Assembly (NCBI GenBank): GCA_019423795.1 | Contig: JAHZAT010000015.1 | Location: 1-6,589 of the forward strand | DNA from: Clostridiales bacterium | Lineage (GTDB): Bacteria; Bacillota; Clostridia; Lachnospirales; Lachnospiraceae | Direction: 5' to 3' | Length of the DNA: 6,589 nt | Part shown: piece by piece, positions 1 to 5,564 of the stretch | Position numbering within the stretch: the stretch's first letter is position 1 | Layout: every line of letters begins with the position of its first letter | The notes under the pieces: model-generated | What the model saw: the letters and a program-made list of their open reading frames with translations, nothing else | Database searches by the model: none | Told to the model about the DNA's origin: nothing | Translations under genes and position numbers: made by a program

Positions 1-5
1 AAAGG

Positions 6-34
6 AAAAATGGTGCTGGGATGATCCCAGCACC
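6..34 (-). terminator. Intrinsic terminator, distal of two hairpins after the secreted-protein gene
   Basis: On the minus strand a perfect 9-bp GC-rich stem (GGTGCTGGG pairing with CCCAGCACC, 12-20 with 26-34) closes a 5-base loop and is followed by ATTTTTCC. This is the standard form of a rho-independent terminator reading leftwards. It lies about 60 bases past the stop codon of the secreted-protein gene and is the likeliest end of that transcript. On the plus strand the hairpin is followed by TAGTTTGTC, so it would be a poor terminator in that direction. Confidence 0.8.
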
Positions 35-53
35 TAGTTTGTCTACAGTCTGT

Positions 54-86
54 GGGGATATATGATAATAATTATCATATATCCCC
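54..86. repeat. Perfect 15-bp inverted repeat (hairpin) just after the secreted-protein stop codon
   Basis: Bases 54-68 (GGGGATATATGATAA) are the exact reverse complement of 72-86, with only three bases (69-71) between. It starts 7 bases beyond the stop codon of the upstream gene. Four G-C pairs close the base and the rest is AT-rich. No T-run follows it on either strand, so it is not a standard terminator. It could be a 3'-end stabiliser that blocks exonucleases, or a protein-binding palindrome. The structure is certain from the sequence and the role is inference. Confidence 0.7.
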
Positions 87-93
87 TAGTTGA

Positions 94-789
94 TTATTTT
101 CTTAATTTTTTGATCAACTCTTTTTTCGTTGTATTATTATATGCCCATACACGTACATCATTTTTCGTTGCACTTCTATATTGTTTTTCTGAAATATATG
201 TCAACTTTCCTTTTTCCTTTTTGCTATATATTTCTTTATCAATGACTCTATGTACTGTTTTTTCTGATTTTTCTAAATTTGTTGTAACTTTATTTCCATC
301 CTCATCTTCGAAATGTCCTTCACGTTCAAAGAAATATGATGCTTTTTTTACAATTTTCTTTCCATTATACTTATAAATATAATATTTTTCCCTTTCAGGA
401 CCATTTTCACTTAATACTGAATACTGTAAGCCTGCAATTGTTTTCTGTTTTTTATTATATGCAATTATTTGATCCGATGTTGACCAAATTTTCTTTACTT
501 TTCCTTTATTGTATGTATAAATATTTAAATTTCTAGCTTTGCCTTCTGCATTACTATTTAAATTCACAGTGACCAGTTCTTTTGTTCCGCCTCCTGTTAC
601 TTCAATTAATGAATAGCTTGTAAATTTGGCTACTTTGTTTTTCTTGATTGCTTGTGCATAGGCTTTGTTCGCCTTCTTCTGTGCTTTTTTTGATGCAGCT
701 AATACATTTTGAGTTGAAACCAATGTTGTTGCCATTAAGGCTGTGATTGCGAGAGTTGTTAGTTTTTTTGTTAGATTTTTTAATTCCAT
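94..789 (-). CDS. Secreted lysine-rich protein of unknown function
   Basis: This encodes 231 residues that I cannot assign to a named protein. Residues 1-31 form a clear Sec signal peptide: a lysine-bearing start, a hydrophobic core around 11-24 (TTLAITALMATTLV), and a VLA-A cleavage site after residue 31. There is no lipobox, sortase motif or later membrane segment, so release from the cell is expected. The mature protein is very rich in Lys and Tyr. Residues 58-74 (SYSLIEVTGGGTKELVT) resemble the 'LIDINGDGxKEL' segment of a common family of secreted clostridial proteins, but the acidic loop positions are largely lost. Alternating short polar and aromatic stretches after this suggest beta structure. 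The start is set by GGAGG at 798-802, eight bases before the ATG. The gene follows the rpsI terminator and ends before two hairpins, so it is probably its own unit, possibly with the fragment upstream. Its codons are more AT-rich (many ATA, TTA, AGA) than those of the ribosomal genes. Confidence 0.82.
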   Translation of the reverse strand: MELKNLTKKLTTLAITALMATTLVSTQNVLAASKKAQKKANKAYAQAIKKNKVAKFTSYSLIEVTGGGTKELVTVNLNSNAEGKARNLNIYTYNKGKVKKIWSTSDQIIAYNKKQKTIAGLQYSVLSENGPEREKYYIYKYNGKKIVKKASYFFEREGHFEDEDGNKVTTNLEKSEKTVHRVIDKEIYSKKEKGKLTYISEKQYRSATKNDVRVWAYNNTTKKELIKKLRK

Positions 790-806
790 TTTTCCTTCCT
801 CCCATC

Positions 807-962
807 TTATTCTGTTACAATATGATATCCATAATCAGATAACATTTGTTGTGTTCCTAGTGGTACATAAACTGACATTTTTTCTGCATTAAATATACCA
901 GAACCACTTCTTGCTTTTGAAATATAGCTTAGCATATCTTTTGCCGCTATAATTCTAAGAAA
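807..962 (-). pseudogene. Short open fragment, probable 3' remnant of a lost gene
   Basis: An open frame of 52 codons runs from an in-frame stop (963-965) to a TAA at 807-809. The first ATG inside it, at 933-935, would give 42 residues (MLSYISKARSGSGIF...). Its make-up looks protein-like (GIFNAEKMSVYVPLG, then a C-terminal DYGYHIVTE). However, there is no convincing ribosome binding site before the ATG, and the reading frame is cut on the 5' side a little beyond the rpsI terminator. I read it as the tail of a gene whose front has been deleted. It could instead be a real small protein, lying 17 bases ahead of the secreted-protein start and possibly coupled to it. I do not recognise the family. 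Confidence 0.4.
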
Positions 963-980
963 TTAAGTTTTCCGAACCAA
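952..980 (-). promoter_or_regulatory. Weak candidate promoter for the fragment and secreted-protein gene
   Basis: On the minus strand TTGGTT (975-980) is separated by exactly 17 bases from TAGAAT (952-957). The -10 matches the sigma-A consensus at five of six positions, the -35 at only three. It begins a few bases past the rpsI terminator, a sensible place for the next unit to start. No better candidate was seen before the secreted-protein gene. Chance occurrence in AT-rich DNA is a real alternative. Confidence 0.22.
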
Positions 981-986
981 ATCATT

Positions 987-1024
987 GGAAAAAGCCTTCC
1001 AATAGATTTCTCCATTGAAAGGCT
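987..1024 (-). terminator. Intrinsic terminator of the rplM-rpsI operon
   Basis: On the minus strand a 14-bp stem (1011-1024 with 993-1006, two G-U pairs) closes a GAAA tetraloop at 1007-1010 and runs into TTTTTCC. The stem starts 33 bases past the rpsI stop codon. It has all the parts of a strong rho-independent terminator. Confidence 0.93.
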
Positions 1025-1057
1025 CTGTATATTCTTCGTATCTTCCGTAACGTATGA

Positions 1058-1450
1058 TTAACGTTTTGAGAACTGTGGTGCACGACGTGCTTTGCGAAGA
1101 CCTGGTTTCTTTCTTTCTTTCATTCTTGGGTCTCTTGTTAAGAATCCAGCTTTCTTTAATGTTGAACGGAATTCTCCATCAACCTGTAATAAAGCTCTGG
1201 AAATACCATGACGGATTGCTCCAGCCTGTCCTGTAAATCCACCACCATGAACGTTTACTAATACATCATATTTGTCAATTGTATCTGTTGCAACTAATGG
1301 CTGACGTACAACTACTTTTAATGTTTCTAATCCAAGATATTCATCGATATCTCTTTTGTTGATTGTGATTTTTCCTGTTCCAGGTACTAAATATACTCTG
1401 GCAACACTGTGTTTTCTTCTACCAGTTCCGTAATATTTTGCTGTAGCCAC
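1058..1450 (-). CDS. rpsI: 30S ribosomal protein S9
   Basis: S9 is a small-subunit protein whose C-terminal tail reaches the P-site tRNA in the decoding region. The 130-residue product has the family hallmarks: ATAKYYGTGRRKHSVARVYL near the start, GGGFTGQAGAIRHGISRAL in the middle, and the very basic tail RDPRMKERKKPGLRKARRAPQFSKR, with the near-invariant terminal SKR. The length is normal for the family. The start is GTG at 1448-1450. A longer frame from TTG at 1466-1468 would translate the ribosome binding site itself and add residues that S9 does not have. An AAGGAGG motif lies 8 bases ahead of the GTG. The gene sits 21 bases after rplM, the usual pairing, and ends before a strong terminator. 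Confidence 0.97.
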   Translation of the reverse strand: MATAKYYGTGRRKHSVARVYLVPGTGKITINKRDIDEYLGLETLKVVVRQPLVATDTIDKYDVLVNVHGGGFTGQAGAIRHGISRALLQVDGEFRSTLKKAGFLTRDPRMKERKKPGLRKARRAPQFSKR

Positions 1451-1458
1451 TGCTTCTT

Positions 1459-1465
1459 CCTCCTT
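1459..1465 (-). promoter_or_regulatory. Ribosome binding site that fixes the GTG start of rpsI
   Basis: AAGGAGG on the minus strand, 8 bases before GTG at 1448-1450 and inside the rplM-rpsI gap. Its placement rules out the upstream TTG (1466-1468), which would lie on the far side of the site. Confidence 0.9.
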
Positions 1466-1471
1466 CAAAAA

Positions 1472-1906
1472 TTAATACTTAATCTCTAATGCTTTTGGCT
1501 GCTGAGCTGCATGATTGTGCTCTGCACCTGCATATACGTGAAGTTTCTTAATCATCTGTCTTCCTAAAGGTCCTTTTGGAAGCATTCCTTTAACTGCAAG
1601 ATAGATTACGTCTTCAGGTTTCTTAGCTAATTTTTCTTTTAATGTCTGTTCTTTCATTCCACCAACATAGTCTGAATGATGATAGTAGATCTTCTGGTCT
1701 AATTTCTTACCAGTTACTTTGATCTTTTCAGCGTTGATAACGATCACGTTATCTCCTGTGTCGATATGTGGTGTATAAGTTGGTTTGTTTTTTCCTCTTA
1801 AGATTGTTGCGATCTCAGATGCTAAACGTCCTAATGTATGTCCTGTAGCATCAACTACATACCATTCTCTTTCAATTGTTGATGGGCTGGCCATAAAACT
1901 TTTCAT
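1472..1906 (-). CDS. rplM: 50S ribosomal protein L13
   Basis: L13 is an early-assembling large-subunit protein that binds 23S rRNA. The 144-residue product starts MKSFMASPSTIEREWYVVDA, the standard Bacillota L13 N-terminus. It continues with GHTLGRLASEIATILRGK, then YTPHIDTGDNVIVINAEKI, the segment YYHHSDYVGGMKE, and the signature VKGMLPKGPLGRQMIKKLHVYAG, near residues 106-128. The length is typical. The frame is open upstream to an ATG at 1931-1933, but the family start at 1904-1906 is the one with AAGGAGG 6 bases ahead. The gene is first in a two-gene unit with rpsI and has its own consensus promoter and a roughly 90-base leader, which suggests control at the leader level. Nothing is missing or unusual in the protein. 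Confidence 0.97.
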   Translation of the reverse strand: MKSFMASPSTIEREWYVVDATGHTLGRLASEIATILRGKNKPTYTPHIDTGDNVIVINAEKIKVTGKKLDQKIYYHHSDYVGGMKEQTLKEKLAKKPEDVIYLAVKGMLPKGPLGRQMIKKLHVYAGAEHNHAAQQPKALEIKY

Positions 1907-1912
1907 GGTGTT

Positions 1913-1919
1913 CCTCCTT
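1913..1919 (-). promoter_or_regulatory. Ribosome binding site that fixes the rplM start
   Basis: AAGGAGG on the minus strand, 6 bases before the ATG at 1904-1906. It lies downstream of the alternative ATG at 1931-1933, so the nine extra residues of that longer frame are not expected to be made. Confidence 0.9.
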
Positions 1920-1998
1920 AAAATTTCTATCAATCATATGTGTCTATATTAAATACTCCCACCGGGGCATTGGGGTAGTATTCTCTCGCATGTCACAG
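1920..1998 (-). promoter_or_regulatory. rplM leader with hairpin, candidate L13 autoregulatory leader
   Basis: The predicted transcript has about 90 bases before the rplM start. It contains a stem of AATACT (1977-1982) with AGTATT (1952-1957), extended by CCC/GGG pairing past a bulge, with a C-rich, G-rich interior (about 1958-1976). A structured leader upstream of rplM is known in Bacillota (the Rfam 'L13 leader' family), where it is thought to mediate feedback by the ribosomal protein. I see position and folding potential that fit, but I cannot confirm a match to that family's consensus. The hairpin lacks a following T-run, so control would be at translation or by protein binding rather than simple termination. 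Confidence 0.42.
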
Positions 1999-2004
1999 TT
2001 TCTT

Positions 2005-2033
2005 ATTATATAATACGCAGCCGGGTGTGTCAA
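2005..2033 (-). promoter_or_regulatory. Consensus sigma-A promoter for rplM-rpsI
   Basis: On the minus strand a perfect -35 TTGACA (2028-2033) and a perfect -10 TATAAT (2005-2010) are separated by exactly 17 bases. Transcription should start near 1997-1999, giving a leader of about 90 bases before the rplM ATG. This is the strongest promoter in the window and fits the high demand for ribosomal proteins. Confidence 0.93.
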
Positions 2034-2196
2034 GATTTTTTCTTGTTGTTTTTGATAAATTTTTGATGTTATCCACAAGATGGTCTTGATTTTATAATTC
2101 TTTCCACAACATATGGGTGTATTATCCCTATGTATGTTGAAAAGCTGTTGATAAATCTTGTGAATTCCTATAAAAATGTGATTAATTTTTATTTTC
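2034..2196. other. AT-rich non-coding gap with DnaA-box-like sites
   Basis: These 163 bases separate the AEC transporter stop from the rplM promoter. They include TTATCCACA at 2069-2077 on the plus strand, an exact match to the consensus DnaA box, and TTATCAACA at 2146-2154 on the minus strand, one mismatch away. A looser match, TTATCCCTA, lies at 2122-2130. A weak bulged hairpin (about 2109-2138) has no T-run, so I see no good terminator for the upstream operon. The matches are seen directly and DnaA binding is inference. Confidence 0.4.
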
Positions 2197-3138
2197 TCAG
2201 ATCAAGTATGCCACAATTGGTAATGTAATGATCGATAATAAAGTTGTCAACACAATTCCTCTGCTGCAAATGGAACTGTCTAATCCATAATCGATTGCCA
2301 TCATCACTGCCATGCTTCCATTTGGCATTCCAAACATTAATACCATGATCCCCGAGAGAACAAGATCTAAATGAAACAGCCGGATCGCAAATGCTGCGAT
2401 CATTGGGATCACCAGCATCTTTAAAAATGTAAACTGATACATCTTGATGTCTTTGAAAACTTCGATCAGCGGCATCTTCGCTAAAGATACCCCGGTAATG
2501 ATCATGGAGAGTGGGATTGCTGCATTTCCTAAGTATTGTACAAAACTTACCGCAGGTGCTGGTGCGTCGATCTGAAATGCAAAAATCAATAACGCAGCCA
2601 GACATGCGACCATTCCTGGATTGATCATCTTTTTCCAGTGGAATATGATCTTAGCTTTTTGTCCTGTCTGCATGGCACGTTCTTTCTCAAAAAGATAAAT
2701 TCCATAGGTGTAAAAGAGAATATTATATACCAGTGTATACAGTGCTACATAAAAAATAGCTCCTCTACCGTATAATTCTTCAATGATCGGAATCCCCATA
2801 AATCCAAGATTCGAAAAGATCAGCATCACTGCATAGATATTTCTTTCATCTTTTTTTACACCTAGAATACGAACAAATGCCGGACTGATCAGGATCAATA
2901 CCACAAATAAGATCACTGCAAGGATCAGGTCCATGATCACAAGATTCCAGTTTCCATTTCCAACGGAACCGATCACGCCAGATATGATCAATGCAGGATT
3001 AAATATATTTACGATCAGTCCTGATATCTGTGAACTTGTATCATCACTGATCCATTTTTTCTTATAACTTAGGTATCCGATCAGCATAAAACCAAACAAT
3101 ACTAACAATTTCTGAAATATGATAAAGCTATTCTGCAT
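2197..3138 (-). CDS. AEC-family (auxin efflux carrier-like) membrane transporter
   Basis: The 313-residue product is a polytopic membrane protein of the AEC (Mem_trans) family, which in bacteria includes carriers for malate and other organic acids. The substrate here is unknown. About ten membrane segments can be seen, near 6-23, 36-56, 65-87, 101-120, 127-150, 173-190, 197-220, 235-253, 258-282 and 293-312, the usual 5+5 layout. Family motifs are present: NPAL (47-50), FSNLGFMGIPI (108-118), INPG (172-175), IPLSMIITGVSLA (208-220) and MPNGS (271-275). The length is standard and the gene looks intact. Its ATG overlaps the end of truA by 11 bases, and its ribosome binding site, GGAGG at 3148-3152, lies inside truA, so translation is probably coupled to truA. 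AEC genes are not part of the usual truA-rplM neighbourhood, so this appears to be a lineage-specific addition to the operon. Confidence 0.9.
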   Translation of the reverse strand: MQNSFIIFQKLLVLFGFMLIGYLSYKKKWISDDTSSQISGLIVNIFNPALIISGVIGSVGNGNWNLVIMDLILAVILFVVLILISPAFVRILGVKKDERNIYAVMLIFSNLGFMGIPIIEELYGRGAIFYVALYTLVYNILFYTYGIYLFEKERAMQTGQKAKIIFHWKKMINPGMVACLAALLIFAFQIDAPAPAVSFVQYLGNAAIPLSMIITGVSLAKMPLIEVFKDIKMYQFTFLKMLVIPMIAAFAIRLFHLDLVLSGIMVLMFGMPNGSMAVMMAIDYGLDSSICSRGIVLTTLLSIITLPIVAYLI

Positions 3139-3886
3139 TCTCGCGGTCCTCCGGATATTCGATCTGAATTAGTGTCAAGCCTTTTGCTGGAAGTTTTGGT
3201 CCTGGTGTAACTCTTTCTTTGGATGCTAAGATTTCTTTGACCCATTGTGGTTCTTGTTTTCCTCTTCCGACCTCTAAAAGCGTTCCTGCCATTAAACGTA
3301 CCATATTATAGAGAAAACCACTTCCTGTGACTCTCATTGTGATATATCTGCCATTTTGTGTCACATCACATTCGTAAATCTCTCTGACATAGGATGTAAC
3401 CTGTGCTTTACTGCTACACATACTGATAAAACAGTGTTCCCCTAAGAAATAAGAAGCTGCTTCTTTCATTTTCTCCACATCAAGTGGTACATATACAAAA
3501 TGATGATGTCTGCTTGTCACGGGATTGTCGTATCTTGCATTGTAAAAGGTATATTCATATGTCTTTCTTGTATCCTGAAACCTTGGATGGTAGTCTAATG
3601 GCACTTCTTTGGAGTCCTGAATAATGATATCTTCTGGTAGTCTTGCATTTAATGCTTTTGCCATCTTCTCTCCCGGAATACGGCTTTCTGTGTCGAATAC
3701 AGCTACATTTCCTAATGCGTGGACTCCTGAATCCGTTCTGCTGGCTCCGATCACTTTGATGTCTTCTCCTGTCAGTTCTGATATATGCTTATTTAAGACA
3801 CCTTCGACTGTAATCTCGTTTGGCTGTACCTGCCATCCACAATAACCAGTTCCATCATAGGCTACGATTAATTTTACTCGTTTCAT
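3128..3886 (-). CDS. truA: tRNA pseudouridine(38-40) synthase TruA
   Basis: TruA converts uridines 38, 39 and 40 in the anticodon stem-loop of many tRNAs to pseudouridine. The 252-residue product opens with KLIVAYDGTGYCGWQVQP, the family N-terminus. It carries the active-site motif GASRTDSGVHALGN with the catalytic aspartate at residue 52, and later TRKTYEYTFYN (106-116) and GSGFLYNMVRLMAGTLLEVGRG (188-209). The length is typical. One small oddity is GEHCF at 149-153, where most family members have an aspartate before the phenylalanine (HDF or NDF). The start ATG is supported by GGAGG at 3896-3900, which overlaps the end of ecfT, and the gap to ecfT is only 6 bases. truA after ecfT is the standard Bacillota arrangement. 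Confidence 0.97.
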   Translation of the reverse strand: MKRVKLIVAYDGTGYCGWQVQPNEITVEGVLNKHISELTGEDIKVIGASRTDSGVHALGNVAVFDTESRIPGEKMAKALNARLPEDIIIQDSKEVPLDYHPRFQDTRKTYEYTFYNARYDNPVTSRHHHFVYVPLDVEKMKEAASYFLGEHCFISMCSSKAQVTSYVREIYECDVTQNGRYITMRVTGSGFLYNMVRLMAGTLLEVGRGKQEPQWVKEILASKERVTPGPKLPAKGLTLIQIEYPEDRENAE

Positions 3887-3892
3887 CGTATC

Positions 3893-4702
3893 TTACCTCC
3901 ATGGACTGAAAAAGGATAAATAGATCATCACTGCTAAAAATACAAACAGGACGATATACGCAATTTTATCTCTTTTCTCGTATTTTAATGGTTTTAATTT
4001 AGTTCTTCCAACACCGCCATGGTAACAACGGGATTCCATTGCCATTGCAAGGTCATTCGCTCTTCGGATTGCTGCTACAAACAGTGGTACTATAATTGGA
4101 ACCATGCTTTTTACTCGTTTTAACAGACCTCCGGATTCAAAGTCGATTCCTCTGGCTGTCTGGGCTTTCATGATCTTTTCTAATTCTTCTGTTAAGATTG
4201 GAATAAATCTCAGTGCGATTGACATCATCATAGCAATCTCATGTACTGGTACTCCAACTTTATTTAAAAATCCCAATGATTTGTCTAGTCCGTCTGTCAG
4301 TTCATTTGGTGTTGTTGTAAATGTCAGTAAAGACGTTCCTAATACCAGCATGATCAGACGGCTTCCCAGATAAATAGTTGTCCTGATCCCTTCTGCAGAA
4401 ATTGATATGATCCAGAACTGGATCACTGGTTTTCCTGGAATAAATAACATATTGATCATTACAGAGAATAATAAGATCACTGCAATTGCTTTTAATCCTC
4501 TTAAAATATATTTTACAGGTACCTTTGAAATCTTGATCGTTATGATCAAAAATAATAGTGACATCACATAAGTTGCAGGTGCTTTATGCATAAATAATGT
4601 AATGACGTAGATCAAGACTGCAAATAATTTCACTCTCGGATCGAGTCTGTGGATCAGAGAGTCTTCTTTATAATATTGTCCAATTGTTATATCCTTGAGC
4701 AT
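3893..4702 (-). CDS. ecfT: Energy-coupling factor transporter transmembrane protein EcfT
   Basis: EcfT is the membrane scaffold that links the two EcfA ATPases to exchangeable substrate-binding S components for vitamins or metal ions. The 269-residue product starts MLKDITIGQYYKEDSLIHRLDPRVKL, a typical EcfT opening with the conserved DPR at 21-23. Hydrophobic segments lie near 25-40, 43-58, 70-88, 110-130, 200-213 and 246-264. The two coupling-helix motifs that contact the ATPases are present: ARG at 183-185 (in AQTARGID) and SRC at 224-226 (in MAMESRCYHGG). The second replaces the usual ARG glycine with cysteine, a known kind of variation. AGAGG at 4711-4715 lies 8 bases ahead of the ATG. 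Only one base separates it from ecfA2, and truA follows after 6 bases. Confidence 0.96.
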   Translation of the reverse strand: MLKDITIGQYYKEDSLIHRLDPRVKLFAVLIYVITLFMHKAPATYVMSLLFLIITIKISKVPVKYILRGLKAIAVILLFSVMINMLFIPGKPVIQFWIISISAEGIRTTIYLGSRLIMLVLGTSLLTFTTTPNELTDGLDKSLGFLNKVGVPVHEIAMMMSIALRFIPILTEELEKIMKAQTARGIDFESGGLLKRVKSMVPIIVPLFVAAIRRANDLAMAMESRCYHGGVGRTKLKPLKYEKRDKIAYIVLFVFLAVMIYLSFFSPWR

Positions 4703-4703
4703 T

Positions 4704-5564
4704 TTATTTTCCTCTCAATCCTTTTAGTCCTTCTAAAATTGCTTCTTTTGTTTCTTCTAATGTCAATAAATCCCTCTGGATTGGGAACCCTCTGTCTGCG
4801 AGTTCTTCACATACTTGACGATAAAACGGTACAGCAAGTCCTGCTTCTTCTAGTTCTTTCTTGTGAGAAAATACTTCTTTTTTATCTCCTTCATACATGA
4901 CCTGTCCGCCATTCATAACGATCACACGTTGTGCATAGTCTGCAACATCTTCCATACTGTGTGATACCAGAATGATCGTGATCTTCTTTTCTTCATGGAG
5001 TTTCTTTAACAGATTTAAGATCTGATCTTTTCCGACCGGATCAAGTCCTGCTGTTGGTTCATCCAAAATAAAATATTCTGGCTCCATTGCAAGAATCCCT
5101 GCGATTGCTACTCTTCGCTTCTGTCCGCCAGATAATTCAAATGGCGATTTTTGATATAATTTCTCTGGTAATCCAACATCTTTTAAACATTTGACAGCAA
5201 TCTCTGTTGCTTCTTCTTTTGTCTTTCCAAAGTTCATTGGTCCAAAACATACATCATCTAAAATCGTTGTCTCAAATAGCTGATGTTCTGGATACTGGAA
5301 ACATATACCTACTTTTCCACGTAATTCTCGTAATGGGTATCCTTCTGAATATATATCTTCATCATCGAAATATATTGTTCCAGACGTTGGTTTGATCAAT
5401 CCATTTAAATGCTGGATCAATGTTGATTTTCCAGAACCTGTGTGTCCGATCACTGCAATGAATTCTTCTTTTTTTATTTCTAAGTTTATATCTTTTAATG
5501 CGTAATTCTTCTTGCTAGAATTATCTTCATATGCGTAACTTACATGTTCTAAACGAATTGACAT
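4704..5564 (-). CDS. ecfA2: Energy-coupling factor transporter ATP-binding protein EcfA2
   Basis: This is the second ATPase of the ECF module. It pairs with EcfA1 on the inner face of the membrane and hydrolyses ATP to power uptake. The 286-residue product has Walker A GHTGSGKST (40-48), the Q-loop glutamine at 90 in FQYPEHQLF, the ABC signature LSGGQ (144-148), Walker B YFILDEP (164-170) with catalytic Glu169, the D-loop GLD, and the switch histidine at 202 (VSHSMEDV). The FQYPEHQLF form and position after ecfA1 separate EcfA2 from EcfA1. The C-terminal extension past about 225 is normal for EcfA proteins. The start overlaps the end of ecfA1 by 16 bases, with GGAGG (5569-5573) only 4 bases ahead of the ATG, so translation is likely coupled. 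Confidence 0.96.
   Translation of the reverse strand: MSIRLEHVSYAYEDNSSKKNYALKDINLEIKKEEFIAVIGHTGSGKSTLIQHLNGLIKPTSGTIYFDDEDIYSEGYPLRELRGKVGICFQYPEHQLFETTILDDVCFGPMNFGKTKEEATEIAVKCLKDVGLPEKLYQKSPFELSGGQKRRVAIAGILAMEPEYFILDEPTAGLDPVGKDQILNLLKKLHEEKKITIILVSHSMEDVADYAQRVIVMNGGQVMYEGDKKEVFSHKKELEEAGLAVPFYRQVCEELADRGFPIQRDLLTLEETKEAILEGLKGLRGK

Noticed and set aside
62..536. Plus-strand open frames across the secreted-protein gene
   Set aside because: They run opposite a gene with a signal peptide and a strong ribosome binding site; their translations are low-complexity Phe/Leu/Tyr-rich, as expected for the antisense of a lysine-rich AT-rich gene.
965..1070. Protein-like translation through the bases after rpsI (segments such as YGRYEEYTEPFNGEIYWKAF)
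   Set aside because: The stretch has no start codon or ribosome binding site in frame, ends at a stop at 963-965, and most of it is the stem-loop of the rpsI terminator, which explains its structure.
1451..1468. Longer rpsI reading frame from TTG at 1466-1468
   Set aside because: It would translate the Shine-Dalgarno sequence and add six residues (MKEEEA) absent from S9; the GTG at 1448-1450 gives the family N-terminus.
1907..1933. Longer rplM reading frame from ATG at 1931-1933
   Set aside because: The nine added residues precede the conserved L13 start, and the AAGGAGG site lies inside them.
2073..2089. Small hairpin CAAGA/TCTTG upstream of rplM
   Set aside because: The stem is only 5 bp with a 3-base loop and has no T-run on the minus strand, so it cannot be supported as a terminator.
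2189..2605. A 138-codon minus-strand frame within the AEC gene
   Set aside because: It overlaps the AEC transporter in another frame, is rich in Cys, Arg and His without a recognisable motif, and has no ribosome binding site; the AEC frame has clear family motifs.
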